A DNA stretch of 64,000 nt from Apricaphanius iberus (lineage: Eukaryota; Chordata; Actinopteri; Cyprinodontiformes; Aphaniidae): contig JAPXFQ010001387.1 of assembly GCA_028564705.1 (NCBI GenBank), forward strand, positions 310,001 through 374,000, read 5' to 3'. The notes under the pieces are model-generated. The model saw nothing but the letters and a program-made list of their open reading frames with translations, ran no database searches and was not told the DNA's origin. Position 1 is the first letter of the stretch, and each line of letters starts with the position of its first letter. This document shows, piece after piece, positions 43,330 to 53,900 of this stretch. The position numbers and the translations under genes are program-made.

Positions 43330-45050
43330 ACATGTTGTTTTTGCACATGGTTAAGATTATATCAAAATATAGATTTAACATTTTACATAACATTATATTC
43401 ATTATGGCCTTTAGTAAAAGTAGTTTTCTGGGGAGGTGTGGAAGTGCTTTAGTCTTTAATTACATTTACACAAAACTTACATGACTCTTATTTTTAATAC
43501 TTTAAATAGTTTTGATATAGTACTTTTTTACTTTTACTGCAATAAAAAGCTTGACTTTTTACTGAAAAGTCAGTTTACTTGACTTGGCGGTTGGGGGTTT
43601 CAATGGGTGTCGGGGGCTATAGTTGTGATGATGATTTTATGGGTTTGTGGGGTAATTTTAACATGTCAAGGACTTTGAGAAACTATGTAGTTGGAAAAGC
43701 GATTTATAAATAAAGTTTGTTTGTTTGATTGATTGATTCTTCAACTTCTACAGAAGTCTTTTTAAACCTTACTATCTATACTTCTACTTGACTATTGAAT
43801 GTGAATCTTTTTGACACCTCTGGTTATACCTACCCCACAAACCACCTAACACATCGTTCTTGAGCTAATCTGAAGACCAAATGAAGTTACTTTGACTTTA
43901 ATAGTTAATTGCAGAATATTTAGCTAATTCAAAAATCAGGAGGAATTACCAAGTACCTGTATCTCATAATCTGAAGGATTTCACTGTATTTGAAGATTAA
44001 GCTGGATGCAGAAAACCTTGGTCTGTTTTTGAGAAATACGTTTTCTTCATGTAGCATTTTATTAATACGGTAGTTACATTTCATTGTATCAAGAAGGAAA
44101 AAACGTCTTATTTCTAGCTGTTTTACAGAAATCAGTTTTGGTAGTCACAGCTTCAAAAAGCTGCCGCCTCTACCCCTTCAAAGGATGTTAGGGGAACAAA
44201 TTGCTTTGCATATTCACTGTCTTTTATACGAGAACTTAAGCTTAGCAGTTTCTTTCCTGATAGCATCTCATTATGCACTTGTTTTAACTAGGAAAATAAT
44301 ACCTGGAGTAAAAAGGCCTACACAAGGTACAGCCTAAAAATATACATATATTAAGCGAGGGTTAAGCATTTTATACATTTAACGTTTTTTTTAAACACAA
44401 AAATATGTCTGGGTAAACTATAACCTTCTTTTCTACCAATTTAATAGAGATTACCTGATTTTTTTTTCAATAGTTTCACACAAAAACATTTTAGAAATTC
44501 TCACTTCAGAGTTACAGTGAATGCAACAGGATGAAGCGTGTTGTTTTTGACGTTAGATAAGCAATATATTTTAACTCTAAACATCACTGAAAAATACATT
44601 TTTAAACACAGGAAGTCATCTGTTATTTATGCTCTTACAAGCCACTTTTCTTTCATTACAATTAATCTTCTTTTTTAGAACTGATACCCACCCTTTTGTG
44701 ATTTGTTTACAGGCTAGAGGAGACCCTGAATTCAATTTGTTTTGGTCACTACAACCTCAAGAGCTTCAGGCCTTTAATTGTTGGTAGTAAATACTGGCTC
44801 CTCTTTGGAATTGTAGGGCAGAAGCTACAGCAGCAGCAAAGACACTTTCCTTTAACATCCCAGAGGATTTAAATCAGTAACCAGATAATTGTTTTCATCC
44901 TTTAAATATGTGATGATAATGGGAAATCAGTGTTATTTCATACTTTCTTTCTCCTTCAAATGTCTTTTTTTTCCACAAACTTTATCAGAAAAAGAAGAAG
45001 CTACTTTCCTTCATTTCGCTTCTATGCCTCACATGCTATTAGTATACAGT
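43330..45050. other. Intergenic, no gene seen
   Basis: AT-rich, with no convincing exon. A SINE-tail-like phrase ('aaaagcgatttataaataaagttt') occurs at about 43697. Confidence 0.4.
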
Positions 45051-45077
45051 TGCATCAAAATCCCATTTGGCGGAGTG

Positions 45078-45215
45078 TGACGTCATGCCCCACACTGAGG
45101 AGGCCGGCCAGCCATTATGAGTGGAAAACATAGGAGCTTGTTTCACGCAGACAACAGAGCCGTCTTTTCTACCTCACCTTTACAGCGCAGAGATGGCGCG
45201 CTTCCAGCAGGGGGA
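45078..45215 (+). promoter_or_regulatory. CRE and CTCF-like motif patch
   Basis: A full palindromic CRE, TGACGTCA, is at 45078-45085. A CTCF-like core, CCAGCAGGGGGA, is at 45204-45215. The stretch is more GC-rich than its surroundings. No exon could be attached, so function is conjectural. Confidence 0.3.
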
Positions 45216-45540
45216 AAACAACAAGAGACTCTTTGTGCGATCTGAGTGCAGCTTGTTCCACCTACAGTCACTATTAAGCCTCTCCAGATGCTGACAAGAA
45301 AGTCTTTCCACTATGAGTGCCAACACACACGTTAATGCACTCTGATGTCGTGGTGGACTGACCAATGGAGGTTCTTGAGCTGGGAATGGAAGATGGAAAT
45401 CACCCGTAGAACAGCTGACAGTTGCAGCCATTTTCTAAAATCAAAGCAGCTAATTTAGTTTTTCATTAATGTACACTGAGAAAAACCCCCAAAAAAACTA
45501 TATTTGCAAATAATTAAAAAAAAGAAATCTGTAATGGTCA

Positions 45541-46290
45541 TAACTGTTCAGACCCTTTTACAGTGACACTTATATTTAACTCACGTTTCTTCCGATCCTC
45601 CTTGAGATTGTTCTGCCCCTTCATTGGAGTGCAGGTGTGTGTAAATAAACTGATTGGACTTGATTAGGAAAGGCACACACCTGTCTATAAGACCTTACAG
45701 CTCACAAATCATGTCTGAGCAAATGAGAATCATGAAGTCAAAGGAACTGCCCAAGGAGCTCAGAGACAGAATTGTGGCAAGGCACAGATCTGGCCATGGT
45801 TACAAAATAATTCCTGCAGCATTCAACGTTCCTGAGAGCAAAGTGGCCTCCATAATCCTCAAATAGAATACGTTTGGGATGACCAGAACTCTTCCTAGAC
45901 CTGTCCCTCCAACCACACGGAGTAATCGTGGGAGAAGAGCCTTGGTGAGAGAGGTAAAGAAGAAGATTCCAAAGATCAGTGTGGCTGAGCTCCAGGACGA
46001 CTGGGTGCAACTGAAATAAAGCTGAATGCGGCAAAATACGGATATATCCTGGAAGAAAACCTCTTCAAGAGTGCTCAGGACCTCAGACTGGGCTCAAGGT
46101 TCACCTTTAACAGGACAATGACCCTAAAAACACAGCTAAAATAACAAAGGAGTGGCTTTAGAACAACTCTGTGACTGTTATGGACTGGGCTAGCCAGAGC
46201 CCTGACCTAAGCCAAACTGAGCATCTCTGGATAGACCTGAAAATGGCTGTCAACCAACATTCACTATCCAACCTGAGAGAACTGGAGAGG
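45541..46290 (+). mobile_element. Tc1-like transposon fragment, internally deleted
   Basis: Plus-strand transposase text begins at 45711 (MSEQMRIMKSKELPKELRDR, HTH region to SIILK). It hits a stop, continues out of frame ([16 protein letters not shown]), then jumps at about 46018 to C-terminal text (RTMTLKTQ, LSISG, ending in ELERIRK). The catalytic middle is missing. Both termini are eroded. Confidence 0.78.
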
Positions 46291-46577
46291 ATCAGGAAAG
46301 AAAAAAGGCAGAGGACTGTGTTACCCTGTGATGGACTGTACACTGGTCCAGGGTGTACCATTCCCTCACCCAAAGGTAATTAAAAATCTGGTCATTATGT
46401 ACTCTTACCTGTCATTCAAAATTATTTAATTTTCATTTGTTTTAATTAATACTCAATCTGAGCAAGCTGAACAGAGACTGCACTTCCACTTGCGTGTGAT
46501 GGAGGCTGAATCCACACTCTGCTGCCATACTGGAGAATGGAATTACAAGCTCCACTTCAGCAAAAGTTTTGAAATCA

Positions 46578-47060
46578 CAGAACATTCCTCTCCTGTGGAA
46601 CCAGCTCCCAGTTTTAGTCTGTGAGGCAGATTCTCTTTCTTTTCAAGACTAGGCTTACGACCTTCCTTTGTGATAAAGCTTATAGTTAGTGGGTTAGGTT
46701 ATCCTGAGCTATTTTTTCTAGTTATGCTGCTATAGGCTTAGAATGTTGGAGGACAGACACACCACTTTTCTTCTCTCTTCTACTTTTTTCTTCTACCACT
46801 CTCCAGATATATTTTTTCTGCTGTTATTGTGATTGTTAACCCAGTTTTTTCTCAGTATTTTTCTCACCATAGAAGCTCTACATGGTCTGTTACTATGCTC
46901 AACTACAACGCCCCCTGCTGGATGGGGAACATAGGTCCAGATTATGCTCCAAGTCACTGAGCATCCTCCATGCCGTCTCTTCTCTGTCTGCTCAGACCCC
47001 CTTGAGATGACATTTGTTGTGAATTGGCACTATATAAATAAACGTAAATTGAAAAAAATT
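46578..47060 (+). mobile_element. L2-like LINE 3' UTR fragment
   Basis: Parallels 42135-42660: 'cctctcctgtggaaccagctccca', 'gttggaggacagacacaccac', 'cgccccctgctggatgggga', 'cttgagatgacatttgttgtgaattggc' and a terminal 'tatataaataaa'. Confidence 0.8.
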
Positions 47061-47107
47061 TTATTCTCTAATTGAAGTGATCAGCATTCGCCAATACTCT
47101 CTGAATG

Positions 47108-47396
47108 AGGACAGCTGTCAACGGGCGAGAGGTGGGGTACACCCTGGACAGGTCGCCAGTCCATCACAGGGCAGGACAAACAACCATGCACACACTCACA
47201 CCTAAGGACAATTTTGGAGAGATCAATTAACCTGACAGTCATGCTTTTGGACTGTGGGAGGAAGCCGGAGTACCCGGAGGGACCACACGCATGGACGGGG
47301 AGAACATGCAAACTCCATGCAGAAAGACCGTGGGCCGGGATACAAACCCACAACCTCCTTGCTGCAAGGCAACAGTGCTAACCACGGCGCCACCAT
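47108..47396 (+). repeat. Dispersed fish repeat, best-preserved 'gggagaacatg' copy
   Basis: Runs 'gacagctgtcaacgggcgagaggtggggtac', 'gtcgccagtccatcacagggc', 'ggactgtgggaggaagccggagtacccggag', 'ggggagaacatgcaaactcc' and 'cttgctgcaaggcaacagtgctaacc'. Text is conserved against three other copies in the window. Class not assigned. Confidence 0.75.
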
Positions 47397-48650
47397 GCAC
47401 TTTACAAGAAGAGTTATTACAATGCAATGTTTAATGTAAACCTCCGGCAGAACCAGGCTCAGCATAAGCGGTCATCTGCCAAGACCGTCTGTGGTTTGGA
47501 TAATACAGAACAGAGACACAGAAAGAGCAACAGAACTGATGCAGAAGTTGGTAGCAGGATGTGGAGAACTTTCCGTCACTGCAATGCCATCTTAGTCAGG
47601 GTCGTCAAGCAGGGCGGTCAGGAGCACCTACTGTAGGAAGAGACTAAGAGAAAACAGGTTAGTGCTTGAATTGACAGCACATCATGCAGTTGGGGAGAAG
47701 TAGGAGAGAAAGTAGGAACAGACTCTAATAATGTCCTCCAACAGCCTAACCTAAAGCAGCATAGCTACTAACATTAACCTGTTTCCTAGCTACTAGGAGA
47801 CCTAGCTACTAACACTCTCTACCTGGCTTACATTAATCTATCTCTACCTAGCTACTCTACCTCTTCCTATCTTTTCCTAGCTTTTGACACTCTACCTGAC
47901 TGCTAACATTAACCTGTCTCTTCCTAGCTACCTGTTAACCTGTCTCTAACTACCTTAACATATCTCTAACTGTAAGTTTTGTCAAAGAGGAAGTTTTTAA
48001 GCCTAGTTTTAAAGATAGACAAATTGTCTGCTTCACAAACCAACCCTGGGAGCTGGTTCCATAGGAGGGGAGCCTGATAGCTGAAAGATCTGCCACCTTT
48101 TAGAAATCCTAGGAACTACCAGTAAACCTGCAGTCTGAAAGCGAAGGGCCCTGTTAGGAAATTATGGAACAATAAGTTCTCTTATGCATGATTGAGCTAG
48201 ATTATTAAGAGCTTTATATGTCAGAAGGAGGATCTTGAATTCTATTCTAGATCTCACTGGGAGCCAGTGAAGAGAAGCTAAAACAGGGGAAATGATCTCT
48301 TCTTTGAATATTCATCAGAATCCTAGCAGCAGCATTTTGGACTAACTGAAGACTTTTAATTGTATTCTGTGGACTACCTGATAATAAAGAGTTACAGTAA
48401 TCCAGCCTTGAAGTAATAAAGACATGGACTAGTTTTTCAGCATCATTCCTGGACAGGATGGTTCTAATTTTTGCAATATTCCTAAGGTGAAAAAAGGAAA
48501 TCCTAGAGACTTCTTTAATGTGAGATCTAAATGACATATCTTGGTCAAAAATAACACCAAGGTTCTTTTTGATCACTTCAGTGTGAGGAAACCCTGTAGC
48601 ATGGGCTCCTTCTGCAACAGTAGTTAAGCTGCAGCAATCTGTCACCGACG
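47397..48650 (-). mobile_element. L2-like LINE, 3' UTR plus RT C-terminal ORF
   Basis: The minus-strand frame 48645-48247 (132 aa) includes NLGVIFDQDMSFRSHIKEV, FFHLRNIAKIRTILSRNDAE and LDYCNSLLSGSPQNTIKSLQ, the standard C-terminal end of fish L2-type polyproteins. It then runs into the family's 3' UTR. It is 5' truncated at about 48650. Confidence 0.85.
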
Positions 48651-48694
48651 GTTGTGTCCGGTGCAGTCACAGATGCACTCCAAAGCCTCAGTAA

Positions 48695-48965
48695 CTCTTC
48701 AACAATCTGTCAGCTCCCAGATAGCGAGATTCATTTGGTACGGTGTCCAGGTCTGATTAAAAACTCAGATGTTCTAATGGGAATCTATTTTCGATTGATT
48801 CAGTTACATTAATTCTTTGCATAAAGTTGAATATGTCTGTGCGTCTACACCAAGTGGTCAGAGGTGTGAACTGCAATCTGTAGAAACAGCCTTGAGATTT
48901 TCTGTCATCATAAAAAAACAAACTGTCAACTATGTAACATATTTGGTTAAGGTGATGCCTCGTCT
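48695..48965 (-). repeat. Unclassified dispersed repeat, copy 2 (reverse)
   Basis: Reverse complement parallels 33870-34140 from end to end (see that entry). It lies directly beside the LINE breakpoint at 48650. Confidence 0.65.
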
Positions 48966-48989
48966 GGCCTGAAGTGGACTTATTGTTGT

Positions 48990-49550
48990 GAACTGGACAA
49001 TTTAAAGAAAAAAGAAATTTGAATACAACTAATTTTTTTATATAGACTTGAACTGGATTCAGCGCTAATTCTGTAATAAACTGAATTATAATTTCATTTA
49101 ATTGTACAAAAATAAACTATAATACATTGTAGCCACTCTCTCCCACTAGGGAACATCACAACCACCATTAACATAAAATTGTCCTTCTTTTTCTTTTCCC
49201 AACTGTTTGCCTTCCTTATTCTCTCCCATTTATTAGCTGCCATTTGTCCCGTTTAGCAGTTTCAGGGAAGAACTTTGGTCACAGGTGCAGGACCTTATTT
49301 TAGGAGCAACTCTACCCTGAGGAAACGTATGTGACGGTCTTCACATATTTTTGCTGCAATTAAGACACTCTGGTGAAAATGGTTATCAGCACGCAGGAAT
49401 ACAAACGGATTCTTCCACTTTGTAAGTTTTGGTATCTCAGGTAGCTATGGCTACAACAACTTGTTGGACTTCAGCTGCTGATGTTCAACCCAAGCTTGAT
49501 CAATGAATTTGTCAGTCTAGGTTGGGTGTATTCTACCGGACGTTGAGAAG
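48990..49550. other. Intergenic, no gene seen
   Basis: No ORF, repeat family or regulatory motif recognised. Confidence 0.4.
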
Positions 49551-49554
49551 CTCG

Positions 49555-49745
49555 ATCTTCCAGGAGGCGTTTGGAGCTGCTCCTCTACATCGAGAGGAGC
49601 CAGTTGAGGTAGTTCAGGCATTCAGTTCAGATGCCTTCTTGATGCCTTCCTGGTGAAGGCGTTTCGGGCATGCCCCACTGTGAGGAGACCCAGAGGATAG
49701 CCCAGGACACGCTCAAGGAACAGTTTTTCTTGGCTTGATGGAATG
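49555..49745 (+). mobile_element. LINE C-terminal fragment
   Basis: Translates, with stops, as LLLYIERSQLR, then PGEGVSGMPHCEETQRIAQDTLKEQ. This parallels the 'HIERSQLRWFGHLxRMPPGR' end of common fish LINE ORFs. Short and dead. Confidence 0.6.
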
Positions 49746-50869
49746 GATGAATTGAGGAGGTCATGCCAACCTTACGCACATACGTTGCCGAAAACTCGAA
49801 TATTATTGATCTGTAAACACTGGAGTTGCTCTGGTGCTTGGGTGAGGATAGGTGCTCTCTTCCATACACTCAAAAAAGAAACCCTCACATTTACTCAAAA
49901 TGTTATGTTGAGTGGTTTCACACAAGTACTTTAAGTAACTGTTAAGATACTTGGTTACTTCATTACACATACTAAGTAACCAACCGGAAAAATGCACAGT
50001 ATGAACCAAGCTTTAGTCAAGGGGACCTCAATTCCAGGTCTCCTTTATCTGCTGAACTGCTTTAACTGGTTAAGGGTTTTTAACATGTTATCATTCTAAA
50101 GAGTAAAAATCGAGCATACATTTAAGAGTTTAACACTTAAATCACTATCTAAAGTTAACAAATCATTGATAAGATTGTTTTTTATTTCATGATGAGCAAA
50201 TTAAAAATCAGTCATGTGAAATACTTTCCCACTTTCAGACACTTCTCTTGAGCATCGGGTCATCAAACCATTCATATGTTTGTTTAAAAATCCTGAGGTG
50301 TGAGAGAAGCGGTTGTCTGTGTCTCATCACCTTCCTGATGCCGTCCCCAGTCATCAGTGCTTTGGACCAGCGTTGGTTGTGAGGACTGTGTGTGAATAGA
50401 TTTTAATTTAATTTTTATGTAGTAAGATGGCTGGCGCCTACTTAACAGGATCATTGAAATAATTAGAATTGAATTATAACTCAAGCCGCAGCAAAAACTA
50501 CTCAACATCTTCTCTAGCGCCTCCTTCAGGTCAACATTTGAGTCCAGTCCAAATGTTTCTCTGCTAATAATAACAGTTGTGTTACTAATTTAAGAAAATG
50601 TTCCATGATGGATGCTTGTTGTTGTGTTGTTCTGTCACATAGTCTCACCCACTGGAAAATCAATGCCATACTCATAACCGATTAGGGGCTGCAGCCTGGA
50701 CTGAGATGTAAACATGTGTGCTGCAGACCATCATAAGACAACATGAAGAGGAACAACAGTTTCAGGTTGTATCAGATATTGGCTTGGAAAATGCTGCAAA
50801 GCCTTGGCTGCCGTTCCCATCTCTCTAAGTCTGTCAATTAGTGATAATGGACCCCATCGGCAGAGAGAA

Positions 50870-50955
50870 ACCACTCCCTCCCTCCCTCCCTCCTTCACAC
50901 AACCACACTTTCTCTCTCTCTCTGTCCGTCTTTCTTTCTATCTCAGTCAGTAATA
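50870..50955 (+). promoter_or_regulatory. Pyrimidine-rich leader before the ppp1r1c ATG
   Basis: (CCCT)n at about 50876-50893 and (TC)n at about 50911-50923 lie within 80 bp of the start codon. Likely 5' UTR or a proximal promoter element. Confidence 0.4.
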
Positions 50956-53900
50956 ATGGAGCCCGGCAGTCCAAAGAAGATCCAGTTTGCTGTGCCTCCG
51001 CTGCAGGGACAGATTGACCCCCAGGCAGCCGAACATGTGAGTTTATCTGCATGTTTTGTGGAGTTTGACCTGTTTGTGGGGGTAAGAGAGGGTTCATGCA
51101 TGTGAGGGTTCTTTATAGTGAGTCTTGCCTGGAATTTTTAGTGTGGGTGCAGAGCTGCATGTGTGGCAAAATCATCTTTATGACAACTAATATTTGTAGA
51201 TCTGATTGTGTGGGGGGTGTTGCTTTTATAGTTATGTTTATATGCTTTGGAAGCTGGTGTGTGTTTATGCCCAATTTTTTAAATATTTTAATTATTTACC
51301 CCAAAGTCCTTTGGAATTGTAATCAACTCTATCTATACTGATTCATTCTGCTACTTTCTCCCAACTCCAACTGTCTCCCTTTTTTTCCTTACATGGAAGC
51401 ACAGAAAGGTTAGGTCACACGATTAATGTCATATTTACTCGGTCGCAGATAGTTTACCTCGTTCATGAGCAAACAGGAACTCTCTTGAGTGCAGAAAGAT
51501 GGTGGAGGACCAGAAAAGGCCAAACATTGTGTAATATCCCTGTAAGTTGTGTCTGAATGGAGGCTCCATAAGGAAGGAACAGAAGCCGCTCTTTCATAAA
51601 GCCCTACAACGTCACACGTCAGAGTTTCAACTTCTGGCCTCTTGCTTGGCCGCTGTCTTTACGAGGCGTTTGGTTGACAAAGGCCGGAGGAAATACCCTC
51701 AGTATTTCCACTTATTAAAAGCTGCATGTAGGCCATTTGTCACACTTTTAAGATAATAATGAATATTTACAGTCCAGTGGTTTGTGACATAAGCCAAACT
51801 TAGTCCTTGCATGAGTGTGTTGCTGATAATCTTGTGTATACGGGGTAGTTTAGTGTCAAACAAATCTATAATTTATTGAATTGAACCAGATCAAGAGTTT
51901 AAGCTGGAGGCTTACAACAGTAGACCTTAGAAGGTCTTCGTCAGGCCTTTGAAGCACTAAAAGGAGGGTAAGATAAGCTAATCAGACAAAAAGCCGCTTT
52001 TTATATAAAAATCTTTATTCAACAAGTATGTTAAATAACTAATCATAAAAATTTTGAACAAAATAAGGTCTTCAGTCAGAAGGGTATGATAGGCTATGCA
52101 TCAAGCCTTTGCCCAAAAAGCTAATTTCTGACCAAACATGCTAACTATGCTAACATACAGATATTGAACACATTTTTGGCACCCCTAAAAAGGGTGAGCA
52201 AAAAGAAATATGTTAGGAAATCTTTTTCTGCGTTGTATTTGTTTGTACAATTTCAGCAGAGGTACAGTTAGGAAGGCATCTTCGCTTAAAGAAGATCTTC
52301 TGTCCACCATTTTGATTTTGTTTGCTATCTGCTACCAGACATCAGTAGCTCTCCTGTGCTATGAAGAAAGCCCGCCTAACCTCATACAGCTTCCAAATAT
52401 AGTTCGCCTCAGCTGCAAAACGTTTGAGATCTTCATTGGGGAAAAAATTCTCATCCAGGGTCAACTAGAAGTAAAGAAACTTCCAAGCTCCTGGGCTGAA
52501 TTTTAACACCATCCTATCACTGCTTGTGATTCCAATAATGTATGCCTATGAACAATATGATCACAACTTTAGACACAGTACACGCTTTTGTTAAACCACT
52601 CAGAAAGGAAATAAATGGCAACTTAATAAACAAAGCCAGACATCAAAACACAAATTTACAGAAAATTACTGGCAGCAGGGTTGCCAGCCAGTTACTGTAA
52701 TTTATACAGTAACCCCTGGTAATGTAATTACAATCTTACTGTAATTATGTTAAAGTATAATGTAATTCTATAACAGATTGATGTTATTAAATTACAGCAA
52801 AACTGTAAAATGACTACAGTAAGTTATTTATTTTACAGTGGTTTAATAACATTTCAACAGTAACTCTGGATACTATCGTTTTTGGTAAGCATTAAACAAT
52901 ACCCTTTTTTCTCAAACCGATATGATACCTATACTTGGATCTCAGTACTTGCTGATACCGAGTACCAACCGATACTGACCACAATAAAAATGCAATGAAT
53001 TGAAAGACAGGATTCATTTTCCACATTTTAAGAGCTGATTCAGTGTATCAGTTAACTAACCAACTAACCAAGCACATTATTACGGTATCGGGCCCCAGTA
53101 CCCGACACAAGTATTGGTATGGGTTGTTATTAGCTTTTAAAAAAGCTGAAATTATTATATACCCCAAAAACAAGCTCTGTCTGGTAGAGTCTACCAGACA
53201 GAGCTTGTTTTTGGGTCTTCAGTAAGATAAAGATGTGTATCACATGGCCAAAAAGACACATACGGAAACAAAACCATTCTTCTTATGTGGCATCTCAGTT
53301 GTTAAAAATCATCCAGAAATCTTTGTAGAAATCAGTCAGATGACGGCAAATGGCCTGCAGGCCACACGTTGGACCTAGAGAGATGTAAGTCAAAGCGAAT
53401 GGCAGCAGGGCCAGTGAGGATTTTCTCCACTGAATTAATTCACACAAATTAAAAGTTTGAGTTTTCTAAACTGTCAGGGTGAGATTCTGCTGCTGTAATA
53501 AAATAAAATTTGATATTTCTTAACTAATGAAGTTGTTTTCATCTGTATATTCATTCAAAAATAAGAACACTTTTCCCAGTTCAGCTTGTGACTGCTTCAC
53601 TTGCTTTTGTTTTAATTCTCCAAACTCAGATCCGTCGCAGAAGACCGACCCCAGCCACACTGCAGATCTACAGACAACCTGGGTCAGGTGAGAAAATGCA
53701 GAGAGCAGATTGTGGGAGGCAGGGAGATGGATGGAAAGCAGAGCGGCAACTGCAATAATGGAAACTTTATTAGATTACTTTGTGTAAAGTGATCCGAGTG
53801 TCCGGGCCGGACTGATGCATGGAGAACCAGTGAGTGTTTGCTTGTTGCTCTCGGCTTCTGTAAATCCCTCCACAGAGAAACTGATTAAGTAATCTCCCTG

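Noticed and set aside
53163..53215. microRNA precursor
   Set aside because: Perfect pairing with a single-base loop is not a pre-miRNA shape; kept only as a palindrome.
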